64,000 nt of DNA from Fuscovulum ytuae (GCF_029953595.1 NZ_CP124535.1:1054001-1118000); one strand, 5' to 3'. Counted from the stretch's first letter, positions 8,323 to 17,182 are shown. Made by a program: numbers and translations. The notes: a model not told the origin generated them from the sequence alone.

Positions 8323-9207
8323 CTAAAACCCTATGGATGAAAGATATTCGCGGTTGGCCCGCGCATCATCGACCGGCGATGTCGGCCCCGCCGGATCACA
8401 ATCCTGCTCGACCGTGCACCAGCCTTCGAAACCGGCATCCAGCAGGATCTGCCGCACGGCACGGAAATCGACATCCCCCTTGCCCAGATTGCAGAAGATG
8501 CCTTCCGCGCAGGCATCATAGAACCCCGTCCGCGCCGCCACGGCGCGCGCCTTCACCACCGGGTCGATATCCTTGAAATGCATATAGGAAATCCGTCCCA
8601 CATGCCGCTTCATGAAAGCCACGGGGTCGTAGCCTGCATAGGAATGGTGGCCCGTGTCGAAACAGATCTTCAGAAGGCTTTCGTCGATCTCGTCCAGCAA
8701 CCTCTCCAATTCCGGCTCGAAATCGATGAAGCCCGCCGCATGGGCATGGATGCCCACCGTCAGCCCATGATCCGCCCCGAGCTGCGCCACGCGGCGGAAA
8801 CGGTCCACGAACCCCGCCCATTCCTCTGGCCCCATCTGCTCGGCCTCTGCCGCCCGCCCCGCTGTCGGCGCACGGCGCGGAGAGATGGAGTCGATCAGAA
8901 CCAGATGCCGCGCCCCATGCGCCACCAGCGCCTTGCAGGTGCGTTGGGATGCATCCCAAACCTCCTCCCATGCCGCCGCATCATGGAAGGGCCGGAACAC
9001 CACCCCCCCGATCAGTGTCAGCCCATGTTCTGCCAGCCCCTCGCCCAGTTCCATCGGGTCCTCGGGCATGAATCCGATGGGGCCAAGCTCGATCCCCCGA
9101 TAGCCCGCCGCCGCCGCCTCGGCCAGAACACGCCGCCATGGCGGGTTCCGCGGGTCGTCTGCGAATTCCACGCCCCAAGAACAGGGCGCATTGCCGATGC
9201 GGATCAT
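8323..9207 (-). CDS. IolE/MocC-like sugar isomerase/dehydratase (TIM barrel)
   Basis: A 294-residue AP-endonuclease-2-type TIM barrel. It begins MIRIGNAPCSWGVEF, the start typical of inosose dehydratase IolE and rhizopine-catabolism MocC. Metal-ligand segments are present: CFDTGHHSYAG (about residues 195-205), YMHFKD and the C-terminal TVEQD. IolE converts scyllo-inosose to a diketone intermediate. It closely resembles other xylose-isomerase-like barrel proteins, so the exact reaction is inferred from neighbours: it sits between two Gfo/Idh/MocA genes and opposite iolCBJ. No gene symbol is given because IolE and MocC cannot be separated by eye. Confidence 0.82.
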   Translation of the reverse strand: MIRIGNAPCSWGVEFADDPRNPPWRRVLAEAAAAGYRGIELGPIGFMPEDPMELGEGLAEHGLTLIGGVVFRPFHDAAAWEEVWDASQRTCKALVAHGARHLVLIDSISPRRAPTAGRAAEAEQMGPEEWAGFVDRFRRVAQLGADHGLTVGIHAHAAGFIDFEPELERLLDEIDESLLKICFDTGHHSYAGYDPVAFMKRHVGRISYMHFKDIDPVVKARAVAARTGFYDACAEGIFCNLGKGDVDFRAVRQILLDAGFEGWCTVEQDCDPAGPTSPVDDARANREYLSSIGF

Positions 9208-9216
9208 TCCATCCCC

Positions 9217-10317
9217 CTAGAGTTCTACCCAAGCACCCGACGAAGCCGAGTCCCACGCCGCCGCGATCACACGGTTCACCTCCATCCCGTCGCGGAAGGT
9301 GGGCCAGATGGCCTGCCCAGTCGCGATGGCCGAAAGGAAATCCCGCGCCTCGATGATGATCTGGTCCTGATAGCCGGTCCCATGACCCGGACCTAGGCAG
9401 AAGGCGCGGTAATCGGGATGCTCCGGCCCCGTCAGGATCTTGCGGAACCCGCGCAAGGCTTCCGGCCCCTCGGCCTTATACAGCCAAAGCGCATTCTGAT
9501 CTTCCTGATCGAACCGGATCGCGCCCTTTGTTCCCACGATTTCATAGGCATAGCCCATCTTCCGCCCCTGCGCGACGCGCGAAAAGGACAGATGCCCCAT
9601 AGCGCCATTCGCGAAACGGCACATGAACTGCCCGATATCATCGTTGATAACGCGCCCCTCTGCCCCCGGCCTGTTGGGGTAAACCGTCCCCACATCCGCC
9701 GAAAGCCGCGCAATCGGCCCAATAAGCGCCAACGCCGCGTTGATCATATGGGGTGCTAGGTCCCCCATCGTGCCATTCGCTGCGCCAAAATTCCGCCATG
9801 TCGCGGGGCGTGCGCCGTCGGCATCGAAATCCTCGGTATGCTCGCCGCGAAACCAGGTCACATCCCCGATCTCGCCCCCCGCGACCAAGGCACGGGCGAA
9901 TTGCGAGGCAGGCGTCCGGATATAGTTGAACCCCACCATATTCGCCACACCCGCCGCCTCGGCCGCCGCCACCATGGCGCGGCTGTCGGCAAGGTCCGCC
10001 CCCAGCGGTTTTTCACAAAAGACGGGCTTTCCCGCCGCAAAGGCGGCCTCGGCAATCGCGCGATGGGTTTCCTGCGGCGAGGCGATCACCACCGCCTCCA
10101 CCGCTGGATCGGCCACCAGCACCCGCCAATCCGCCGTTCCACGCGCAAATCCATAGGCCGCGCGATAGCGTTCGGCAGACGCGTCCGAGGTCGCACAGAC
10201 CATCTCAAGCCGTGGCCGAAGGGTCGTGCCAAAGACCGCGCCCACCGCCGCCATCGCCACCGCATGGGCCTTGCCCATATAGCCGCCGCCGATGATCCCG
10301 ATGCCGATCTCGCGCAT
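9217..10317 (-). CDS. Gfo/Idh/MocA-family oxidoreductase, first gene of the minus-strand operon
   Basis: A 366-residue NAD(P)-dependent dehydrogenase. It starts MREIGIGIIGGGYMGKAHAV (Rossmann GxGxxG-like), has CEKPLG near residue 108 and GDLAPHMIN near residue 195. The frame is open to 10440, but that would cross the operator palindrome. The ATG at 10317 follows a strong GGGAAGGGGGG site. It is divergent from iolC across the palindrome and nine bases ahead of the IolE-like gene. It differs clearly from the other dehydrogenase in the operon, so the two probably oxidise different substrates or positions. Confidence 0.88.
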   Translation of the reverse strand: MREIGIGIIGGGYMGKAHAVAMAAVGAVFGTTLRPRLEMVCATSDASAERYRAAYGFARGTADWRVLVADPAVEAVVIASPQETHRAIAEAAFAAGKPVFCEKPLGADLADSRAMVAAAEAAGVANMVGFNYIRTPASQFARALVAGGEIGDVTWFRGEHTEDFDADGARPATWRNFGAANGTMGDLAPHMINAALALIGPIARLSADVGTVYPNRPGAEGRVINDDIGQFMCRFANGAMGHLSFSRVAQGRKMGYAYEIVGTKGAIRFDQEDQNALWLYKAEGPEALRGFRKILTGPEHPDYRAFCLGPGHGTGYQDQIIIEARDFLSAIATGQAIWPTFRDGMEVNRVIAAAWDSASSGAWVEL

Positions 10318-10350
10318 CGCGCCCCCCTTCCCGGCCCGTGCTGGAATAAA

Positions 10351-10366
10351 TTGCAACCGGTTGCAA
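10351..10366. promoter_or_regulatory. LacI-family operator palindrome
   Basis: TTGCAACCGGTTGCAA is a perfect 16-bp palindrome with the central CCGG typical of LacI/GalR operators. It lies 34 bases upstream of the minus-strand dehydrogenase start and 69 bases upstream of iolC, so one bound dimer could control both operons. Assignment to the LacI gene at 6161-7156 is inferred from proximity. Confidence 0.8.
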
Positions 10367-10434
10367 AATGCGTATCCTGAACCCCGAACCTGCGTCAATC
10401 GCATTCCCGATCCAGAGTAGCAGAAAGCCCGCCA

Positions 10435-11406
10435 ATGCACGCCCCCTTGCAGCGCATGACGCTCAACCGATTTGCGGTGCTTGGCCGGGTGGGGATGGAC
10501 CTGATGGCCGATCCTCCCGGCACTTCGATCGAAGAGGCCCGCGCCTTCACCACCGCAATTGGCGGATCGGCGGGCAATATCGCCGTGGCGCTGGCCCGTC
10601 AGGGGGCAGAGGCGGCCTTGATCTCCTGCATATCGGACGATGCAGTGGGCCGGTTCTGTGCGGCCGACCTGGCCCGCTATGGCGTCGACACCACCCAGCT
10701 GCGGCCCGTAAGCGGTGAGGCACGCAATTCCCTCGCGCTCACCGAAACGCGGGCGACCGGATGCCAGACCGTCCTTTATCGGAATGGCGCCGCTGATTTC
10801 GCGCTCGCGCCCGAAGACATCGACCGGATCGACTTTACCCCCTTCGCCGCCCTTGTCATCACCGGCACCGCGCTGGCGCGCGACCCATCGCGCAGTGCAA
10901 CCTTCGCCGCCATCGCCCGGGCGCGGGCTTCAGGCGCGCTGACGGTCCTTGATGTGGATTGGCGCGCCTATAGCTGGCCCTCGCGGCAAGAGGCTGCGGC
11001 CACCTGCCTGATGGCCGCGCAGGCTTGCCACATCACCATCGGCAATGATGATGAATGGGGCCTCATGGCCGGAAGCGATGCCGAGGGCCCCACCCTCGCC
11101 CATCACCTTGCCACGCAAGGCGCGCTTTTCACGATCTACAAGCGCGGCCCCCTTGGCAGTACGACCCACACCGCCGATCACAGCTTCGACACCCCCATCT
11201 TCCCCGTCACCGCCCTGAAACCAACCGGCGCGGGGGATGGGTTCATGGGGGGCCTCCTTGCCGCCCTCGCACAGGGCGCGCCTCTTGAAACCGCCGTCCA
11301 GCGCGGCGCGGCGACCGCCGCGATCATCGTGTCGGGGGTTGGCTGTGCCCCCGCCTCGCCCGACCGCGCCACGCTCGACGCCTTCCTCCTTCGCCATCAG
11401 GGATAA
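10435..11406 (+). CDS. iolC: 5-dehydro-2-deoxygluconokinase (PfkB family)
   Basis: A 323-residue ribokinase-fold sugar kinase. The N-terminal motif GGSAGNIAVALARQG and the C-terminal PfkB signature KPTGAGDGFMGG with catalytic Asp268 are intact. In inositol catabolism IolC phosphorylates 2-deoxy-5-keto-gluconate. The adjacent IolB-like and IolJ-like genes supply the preceding and following steps, which supports this over a generic sugar kinase. An internal ATG at residue 8 is an alternative start. It is the first gene of a tightly packed operon, with three bases to iolB. Confidence 0.87.
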   Translation: MHAPLQRMTLNRFAVLGRVGMDLMADPPGTSIEEARAFTTAIGGSAGNIAVALARQGAEAALISCISDDAVGRFCAADLARYGVDTTQLRPVSGEARNSLALTETRATGCQTVLYRNGAADFALAPEDIDRIDFTPFAALVITGTALARDPSRSATFAAIARARASGALTVLDVDWRAYSWPSRQEAAATCLMAAQACHITIGNDDEWGLMAGSDAEGPTLAHHLATQGALFTIYKRGPLGSTTHTADHSFDTPIFPVTALKPTGAGDGFMGGLLAALAQGAPLETAVQRGAATAAIIVSGVGCAPASPDRATLDAFLLRHQG

Positions 11407-11409
11407 GAA

Positions 11410-12252
11410 ATGCATATCGCCCCGCATGACAATCAGAACCAACCGATCATCGGGGCCGACCACCCGCTTGTGCCGCTGTGCTATTTCAACATCCTGCGCC
11501 TTACGCGCGGGCAAAGCGTGACTTCGCATGTGCCGGGTTATGAGACCTGCATCGTTCCCGCCACCGGCACGGTCGATATCGTCGTGGGCGGCGAAACCTT
11601 CCCCGCCATCGGCCTGCGCCGCGAAAACGTCTGGGACGGCGAACCCGAAGGCGTCTATGTCCCGACGGGCATCCCCGCCACGATGACTTGCACCACAGAC
11701 CGGGCCGAGGTTTTCGTGGCCGGCGCCCGCTGCGACGAGGTCTTTCCCCCCTTCGCCATCCGTGCCGCCGATATCGACCCGGTGCAATACGGATCGGACG
11801 ACACCAAGACCCACCGCAAGATCAAGCATATCCTTGGCACCAAATACCATGGCCGCGTCGGCCGCCTGCTGGTGTCCGAACTTTACACCGTCGGCGCGGG
11901 CGGCTGGTCCGGCTTTCCCAGCCACAAGCATGACACGACGCGCCTGCCGATCGAAACCCGTCATGACGAGGTCTATAACTTCCGCTTCAACCCGCCCCAC
12001 GGATCAGGCCTGCAGATGCTGCAACGGCAGGATGGGGAACCGGGCGACGCCTATCACATCGTCGACGGCTCCACGATCGCCATCGACAAGGGCTATCACC
12101 CCTGCTGCGTCCTGCCGGGATATGAGATGTATTATTTCACCATCCTCGCCGGTGAAACGCAGCGGTCCCTTGTACAATATTTCCAGCCCAGCCATGCCGA
12201 CCAGATCGAGAAAATCCCCGGCATCAAGGACATGATCGCCAAGTTCAAATGA
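11410..12252 (+). CDS. iolB: 5-deoxy-glucuronate isomerase
   Basis: A 280-residue cupin-type isomerase of the KduI/IolB family. It converts 5-deoxy-glucuronate to 2-deoxy-5-keto-gluconate, the substrate of IolC. Conserved segments include FPSHKHDT (metal ligands, about residues 177-184) and RHDEVYNFRFNPP. The length fits the family. Its stop overlaps the start of the aldolase gene (ATGA, 12249-12252), so the two are translationally coupled. Confidence 0.9.
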   Translation: MHIAPHDNQNQPIIGADHPLVPLCYFNILRLTRGQSVTSHVPGYETCIVPATGTVDIVVGGETFPAIGLRRENVWDGEPEGVYVPTGIPATMTCTTDRAEVFVAGARCDEVFPPFAIRAADIDPVQYGSDDTKTHRKIKHILGTKYHGRVGRLLVSELYTVGAGGWSGFPSHKHDTTRLPIETRHDEVYNFRFNPPHGSGLQMLQRQDGEPGDAYHIVDGSTIAIDKGYHPCCVLPGYEMYYFTILAGETQRSLVQYFQPSHADQIEKIPGIKDMIAKFK

Positions 12253-13082
12253 CCCTTGCCACGCTGAAGGACGTCCTGACCCCCTGCTTGACCGATGGCA
12301 CCGCCGTCGCGGGCCTTGTCGTGCTTGGGTGGGAGGATGCGGTCGCCTTCACCCGCGCGGCCGAGGCACTGGGTCGCCCCGTCATCCTTCAGGCCGGCCC
12401 CGGTTGCCGCGCCCATACGCCTCTGCCCGTGCTGGGGGCCATGTTCCGCACGCTGGCCGAAGGGGCATCCGTCCCCGTCGTCGCCCATCTCGACCATGGC
12501 GAAGACCTTGCCACCTGCGCCCGCGCCATCGACTGCGGCTTCACCTCTGTCATGTATGACGGCTCGGCCCTTCCTTTGGCTGAAAACATCGCCCGCACCG
12601 CCGAAGTCGCGGCGCTGGCCCATGCGGCAGGTGTGTCGATCGAGGCGGAATTGGGCTATGTCGGCTATGCTCAAGGTGCGGCCTCCCACGGCACCGATCC
12701 CGATCAGGTTGCCCGCTTCGCGCAGGAAACGGGGGTCGATGCCCTCGCCATCTCCATCGGCAACACCCATCTGATGACCGAGGCGCGGGCAGAGGTCGAT
12801 ATGCCCCGCCTCACCGCCATCATGGCCGCCGCGCCGACCCTGCCCCTGGTCCTGCATGGGGGTTCCGGCCTGCCCCTGCCGCTGCGCCATGCTCTGGCCC
12901 GCGACACGACTGTGGCCAAGGTGAATATCGGCACCGAATTGCGCATGGCCTTCGGGCAATCCCTGCGCTCTGCGCTGGCCGCCGATCCGGCTGTCTTTGA
13001 CCGCAACGCCATCCTGCGCGCCACCATCGGCCCGCTGGAACAGGCCGCGCGGGATGCCATCAGCAGCCTTTGCCCCGCCTGA
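12249..13082 (+). CDS. iolJ: Class II aldolase, probably 6-phospho-5-dehydro-2-deoxy-D-gluconate aldolase
   Basis: A 277-residue zinc-dependent class II aldolase of the fructose-bisphosphate aldolase type. Metal-binding and catalytic segments are VVAHLDHGED (residues 77-86), SVMYDGS, EAELGYVG and VLHGGSGLP. In the iol pathway IolJ splits the phosphorylated product of IolC into dihydroxyacetone phosphate and malonate semialdehyde. A tagatose- or fructose-bisphosphate aldolase would look alike; the iolC-iolB context decides. It is the last gene of the operon. No obvious U-tract terminator follows. Confidence 0.83.
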   Translation: MTLATLKDVLTPCLTDGTAVAGLVVLGWEDAVAFTRAAEALGRPVILQAGPGCRAHTPLPVLGAMFRTLAEGASVPVVAHLDHGEDLATCARAIDCGFTSVMYDGSALPLAENIARTAEVAALAHAAGVSIEAELGYVGYAQGAASHGTDPDQVARFAQETGVDALAISIGNTHLMTEARAEVDMPRLTAIMAAAPTLPLVLHGGSGLPLPLRHALARDTTVAKVNIGTELRMAFGQSLRSALAADPAVFDRNAILRATIGPLEQAARDAISSLCPA

Positions 13083-13283
13083 CGGCAGGCCTACGCGCCG
13101 CGAATCGTCGCGCATAGGAAACGCCGCGCCGCCAAAGCGGGAACAATCCACAACCCAAGATTGAACCCCCTGCGTCGTCGCCTGTGCCTTGGCGCAACAC
13201 TTAACGGGCAAAACCGTGATCAAGGCCAAAATGCGGCGAAAAAACTGCATTCCGATGGCGGAAATTTGACCGACCATTGGGTA

Positions 13284-13297
13284 TTAACCATTCTTAA
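13284..13297. promoter_or_regulatory. CtrA-like motif upstream of secreted-protein gene
   Basis: TTAACCATTCTTAA resembles the alphaproteobacterial CtrA box (TTAA-N7-TTAA) but with six bases between half-sites. TTGACC lies just upstream at 13266-13271. It sits 52 bases before the 13349 start codon. A chance match in an AT-rich promoter is quite possible. Confidence 0.3.
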
Positions 13298-13348
13298 GAA
13301 CGTGATCCCCTCCGCGCCATCCGCGCTTTCATTTGATGGAGTTCTTCG

Positions 13349-13810
13349 ATGTCTTTCGCCCAATGCACCACAGGCGGCCGCCTTGCCGCTCTGGCCGTGC
13401 TGGCCATGCTGCCGATGGCCGCGCAGGCCGAACTTCGCCCCGCCGTCCTGCCCGATGAAATCTGCCTCGTCCTGTCGAACGGCCCGTTCGACGCCAATGT
13501 TGCCGCGATCCTGCAGCGTCGGGGCGATTATGCCGATATCCTGCTTCTGGCGGAAAACAACTGCCCGGAACTTGCAGGCACGCTTGTCGGTGCCACCGCG
13601 TCAATCCCAACCCGCAGCGCGCCGAACAATGATACCGGTGGTCCAAGCAATGCGCCGACAGTGCCGCCGACGATCATTGTTACCCCCCCTGTCGAAGAAG
13701 AACCCGACCTGCCCCCCGATCCCGACCCGGAACCCCCGGAAGAACGTTGCCCCGACCCGGTATGCGATGGTCCGACGACCGTCGATTTTGAAACGGCCCC
13801 GGAAGCCTGA
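13349..13810 (+). CDS. Secreted acidic, proline-rich hypothetical protein
   Basis: A 153-residue protein I do not recognise. A Sec signal peptide spans about residues 1-28 (hydrophobic LAALAVLAMLPMAAQAE). The mature N-terminal part (about 65 residues) has two cysteines (EICLVL, NNCPEL), likely a small disulfide-bonded domain. The rest is disordered: Thr/Pro-rich, then a strongly acidic Pro-rich tail (EEEPDLPPDPDPEPPEE) with another CPDPVC pair. It should act in the periplasm or outside the cell. The gene is monocistronic and is followed by a strong bidirectional hairpin. Confidence 0.8.
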   Translation: MSFAQCTTGGRLAALAVLAMLPMAAQAELRPAVLPDEICLVLSNGPFDANVAAILQRRGDYADILLLAENNCPELAGTLVGATASIPTRSAPNNDTGGPSNAPTVPPTIIVTPPVEEEPDLPPDPDPEPPEERCPDPVCDGPTTVDFETAPEA

Positions 13811-13822
13811 CCTCAGCCCAAT

Positions 13823-13854
13823 AAGGCCGGAGGGCGCAGCGCGCCCCCGGCCTT
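13823..13854. terminator. Bidirectional terminator hairpin
   Basis: AAGGCCGGAGGGCGC and GCGCCCCCGGCCTT pair around an AGC loop into a long GC stem flanked by AA/TT. It lies between the convergent secreted-protein gene and the flavin monooxygenase gene and can serve both. Confidence 0.75.
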
Positions 13855-15091
13855 AGACCGTTTCTGCCACCCGCCGCGCCCCGAGATGCGCCGCCAGATG
13901 CGCCGCATCATGCCAAACACCCCAGATGAAGGGTGACGCCCGCCGCGTCAGCCAAGGCAGACCAAGGAAACACAGGCCCGGCACTTCGGTGATCCCCTTG
14001 TCATGCCGGGGCCGCCCCTGCGCATCAAAGATGTCGAACCCGATCCAGCCGAAATCCAGCTGATACCCCGTCGCCCAGATCACCGCCGAAATCCCCGCAG
14101 CCTTCAGGTCCAAGAACAACACCGGATCGGTCACGCAGGCGGGCATCGGCTCCATCACCCGCGCCTCCGGCTCTTCTGGCAGGTCAAGTCCCTCGCGCGC
14201 CGCATGGGCATCGGCCTCGTCCAGCACCGACAGGTAATTGGCATCCCCCCGCGCGATGGTTTCGGCAAGATCGGGCGCAAAGGACAGCCGCCCTGCGTCA
14301 TAACCCATCGTCCGCCCCACAAGTTGCATCCCCCGGTTGCCAAAGGCGCGGAAATCCACCGTATGGCCACCCTGCGCGCCGCTGACGGCAATCGTCACAT
14401 GCTCCATCCCCGGCGTCTGCGCACGGGCATCCCATTTGCCCAAGGCCCCCAGCCACCAGACGAAATCCCGGCCCCGATAGGCGCGCGGCGGGCGGTCATG
14501 CGGCCCGACCGAAAGCCAGACCTCGCGCCCCGACCGCAATAGTTCATCCGCGATCTGGCTGCCCGACGATCCCGCCCCGATCACCAGCACGGCACCCTCC
14601 GGCAACTGCCCGGGATTGCGGTAATGGTTGGAATGGATCTGCATCACACCCGCGCTTTCGGGGATCATCGCGGGAAAGACGGGCTTCTGAAACGGCCCCG
14701 TCGCCACGACCACATTCGCCGCCTCGATCACGCCATCCTTCGTTTCCGCACGGAACCCGCCCGCAGGCGCCGCCCTCAGCGCCGTCACCTCCACCCCGCA
14801 GCGGATGGGGGCGTCGATCTCTGCCGCAAACTCCTCGAAATAGCGCACGATCCGGTCTTTCGTGGCAAAGCTGTCGGGGTCGATATCGCCAAAGGTCGCC
14901 GCCGGAAAACGGTCATGCCAAGCCGGACCATTGGCAACCAGCGAATCCCACCGCTCCGTCCGCCAGCGTTCGGCGATGCGCGCCCGCTCCAGCACCAGAT
15001 GGGGCCGCCCTGCGGCGCGCAGATGCGCGCTCATGGCCAGCCCCGCCTGCCCGCCGCCGATCACCAAGGTCTCGACCGTCTCGACCGCCAT
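13853..15091 (-). CDS. Flavin-containing monooxygenase / NAD(P)-binding FAD oxidoreductase
   Basis: A 412-residue two-dinucleotide-binding-domain flavoprotein. FAD site VIGGGQAGLAMS is near residue 12 and the NADPH site VIGAGSSGSQIAD near residue 175. Between them HSNHYRNPGQLP resembles the FMO fingerprint FxGxxxHxxxY in relaxed form. Such enzymes oxygenate N, S or ketone groups; the substrate is unknown. The frame extends to 15172, but the ATG at 15091 is preceded by GGAGAGGAGGG and gives the expected N-terminus. It sits downstream of the BMP-type operon but beyond a 103-base gap with its own ribosome binding site, so co-function is uncertain. Confidence 0.85.
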   Translation of the reverse strand: MAVETVETLVIGGGQAGLAMSAHLRAAGRPHLVLERARIAERWRTERWDSLVANGPAWHDRFPAATFGDIDPDSFATKDRIVRYFEEFAAEIDAPIRCGVEVTALRAAPAGGFRAETKDGVIEAANVVVATGPFQKPVFPAMIPESAGVMQIHSNHYRNPGQLPEGAVLVIGAGSSGSQIADELLRSGREVWLSVGPHDRPPRAYRGRDFVWWLGALGKWDARAQTPGMEHVTIAVSGAQGGHTVDFRAFGNRGMQLVGRTMGYDAGRLSFAPDLAETIARGDANYLSVLDEADAHAAREGLDLPEEPEARVMEPMPACVTDPVLFLDLKAAGISAVIWATGYQLDFGWIGFDIFDAQGRPRHDKGITEVPGLCFLGLPWLTRRASPFIWGVWHDAAHLAAHLGARRVAETV

Positions 15092-15194
15092 CGCGCGCCC
15101 TCCTCTCCCACAGCTCATGCCAAAGCTGTAGGCAAGACCGACCCTTGCCGAAACACGCAATTCCTTCGCCACGGCTTAGGCCGAACCTAAGCCC

Positions 15195-16136
15195 TTAGCG
15201 TTCGCCCCGCCGATAGGGCTGCATCAGCGCCTCTGGCACCCGTGCCCGTCGCGCCACAAGGATCAACGCCACGATGGACAGGACATAGGGCGCCATCAGG
15301 AACAGCTGGTAAGGCACGCCCTCCACCACCGTTTGCAGGCGCAATTGAAACGCATCAAACAGCGCGAACAAAAGTGCCCCCAGCAGCGCCTTGCCCGGCC
15401 GCCACGAGGCAAACACCACCAGCGCGATGCAGATCCATCCCCGCCCCTGCACCATGGTCGGGAAGAAGCTGTTGAAGGCCGCCGTCGTCAGGAAGGCCCC
15501 GCCCAGCGCCATCAGCCCCGATCCCACCATCACCGCCCAGATGCGGATGCGCATCGGATTAAGCCCCTGCGCCTCCACCGCATGCGGGTTCTCACCCGTC
15601 ATCCGCAGCGCCAAACCCGCAGGCGTCCGGTTCAGGAACCAAGCCACCAGCACGACCATAATCAGCGCCACATAGGTGGGCGGCATCTGGGTAAAGACCG
15701 CCTCGCCCAGAAAGGGGATCGACGACAGACCCGGCACCGCCAGCGGCTGAAAGGGTTGAATGGTGGGCGGCAGATCACCCACCTCCACCCATAACCGATA
15801 AAGGTAATAGGCCAGCGCCGACGCCAAAAGCGTGATCCCCAGACCCGACACATGCTGCGACAGGCCCAAGGGCACCGTCAGCATCGCATGCAGCCAGCCC
15901 ATCGCCATTCCCGCCAGCACCGCCACCGCCAGCCCCAGCCAAAGATCACCGCCCCAGAACACCGTCAACCAACCGACCATGGCCCCGAGCGTCATGATCC
16001 CCTCGATCCCAAGGTTCAAAACCCCGGCCCTCTCGCAGATCAGCGCGCCCAGCACGCCAAAGATCAGCGGCGTCGCGATCCGCAGCACTGCGGCCCAAAG
16101 GCTTGCCGTTGTCAGAATATCCAAGGCTTCTGTCAT
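15195..16136 (-). CDS. ABC transporter permease, BMP/nucleoside type (second permease)
   Basis: A 313-residue inner-membrane permease of the BPD_transp_2 family, with about eight hydrophobic segments. It has the conserved NLGIEGIMTLGAM segment (residues 41-53) and RMTGENPHAVEAQGLNP (about residues 186-202). This subgroup pairs with BMP-type lipoproteins and a double-ABC ATPase to import nucleosides or nucleobases. It is the last gene of the operon; its start overlaps the preceding permease stop by four bases. The partner permease differs, as in YufP/YufQ-type heteromeric transporters. Confidence 0.9.
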   Translation of the reverse strand: MTEALDILTTASLWAAVLRIATPLIFGVLGALICERAGVLNLGIEGIMTLGAMVGWLTVFWGGDLWLGLAVAVLAGMAMGWLHAMLTVPLGLSQHVSGLGITLLASALAYYLYRLWVEVGDLPPTIQPFQPLAVPGLSSIPFLGEAVFTQMPPTYVALIMVVLVAWFLNRTPAGLALRMTGENPHAVEAQGLNPMRIRIWAVMVGSGLMALGGAFLTTAAFNSFFPTMVQGRGWICIALVVFASWRPGKALLGALLFALFDAFQLRLQTVVEGVPYQLFLMAPYVLSIVALILVARRARVPEALMQPYRRGER

Positions 16137-17182
16137 GTCCGCACCCGATAGGTTGCAAAAAGCAGCGCCACCAGCATCGATAAAAGCGCCACCGCCATGA
16201 TCACATCCGCGATGAAGGACGGCACGCCCGTCGCCCGGCTCATTGCATCGGCCCCCACAAAGATCGTGGCGACGAAGACCGAGGCCGCCACCACCCCCGC
16301 CGGATGCAACGCCGCCAGCATGGCCACCACGATCCCGGCATAGCCGAACCCCGGCGACAGGGTGGTCGTGACATAGCCCACCGGACCCAGCACCTCGATC
16401 GCGCCTGCAAGCCCGGCAAGCCCCCCAGACAGCACCGCCACCTTGGCCAGCGTCGCCGTAATCGGCACGCCCGCAAAGGCTGCGGCCTGCGGGTTCAGGC
16501 CCGCCGCCCGCGTCTCGGCCCCGAACACCGTCCGCGCCTGCACCAGCCAGATGATCCCCGCCACGATCACCGCCAGCACCAGCCCCACATGCAACCGCGA
16601 CCGTGGCACCAGATCAGGCAACCGCAACCGTGCCGCGACCGGCACCGATTGCGGCCAGCCAAAGGCCATCGGGTCCTTCAGCACCCCCTCCACCATCAGC
16701 CCCACGAACAAAAGCGCCACGAAATTGAGAAGCAGCGTCGTCACCACCTCATCCACCCCAAAGCGCAGCCGCAACAGCGCCGGGATCAACAGCAGCACCG
16801 CCCCTGCCGCCATTGCGCCGCCTGCGATCACCGCCCAAGCGGCAGGCAGGGGCATGCCCACCACCACCGAATGGCCCAGCGCCGCCGCCGCCAGCGCCCC
16901 CATGTAGAACTGCCCTTCCCCCCCGATGTTCCACAGCCGCGCCCGGAAGGCGACCGCCGCCGCCAGCCCCGTCAGGATCAGGGGCGAGGCCCGCGTCAGC
17001 GTCTCGGTCACCGCCAGACGCGATCCAAAGGCCCCGCGCAGCATCTCGGCATAGGCCGTCAAGGGGCTGACCCCCGCCATGGCGATCAACCCTGCGCAAA
17101 GGATCAGCGCTGCCAGCACCGCCGCGAGAGGCGCAAGGATCAGCGCCGCAACCGATACCTCGTCCCGCCGCTCAATGCGCAT
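16133..17182 (-). CDS. ABC transporter permease, BMP/nucleoside type (first permease)
   Basis: A 349-residue membrane protein of the BPD_transp_2 family. Conserved segments include FRARLWNIGGEGQFYMGALAA (about residues 80-100) and AETRAAGLNPQAA. It belongs to the YufP-like half of a heteromeric permease. It overlaps the ATPase stop by 11 bases and the next permease by four, indicating one polycistronic unit. Transported substrate is inferred (nucleoside, purine or pyrimidine) from the CodA-like deaminase at the head of the operon. Confidence 0.9.
   Translation of the reverse strand: MRIERRDEVSVAALILAPLAAVLAALILCAGLIAMAGVSPLTAYAEMLRGAFGSRLAVTETLTRASPLILTGLAAAVAFRARLWNIGGEGQFYMGALAAAALGHSVVVGMPLPAAWAVIAGGAMAAGAVLLLIPALLRLRFGVDEVVTTLLLNFVALLFVGLMVEGVLKDPMAFGWPQSVPVAARLRLPDLVPRSRLHVGLVLAVIVAGIIWLVQARTVFGAETRAAGLNPQAAAFAGVPITATLAKVAVLSGGLAGLAGAIEVLGPVGYVTTTLSPGFGYAGIVVAMLAALHPAGVVAASVFVATIFVGADAMSRATGVPSFIADVIMAVALLSMLVALLFATYRVRT

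Noticed and set aside
9217-10440. Longer dehydrogenase reading across the LacI palindrome
   Set aside because: The ATG at 10317 has a strong ribosome binding site and begins at the Rossmann fold; the longer form would bury the operator in coding sequence.
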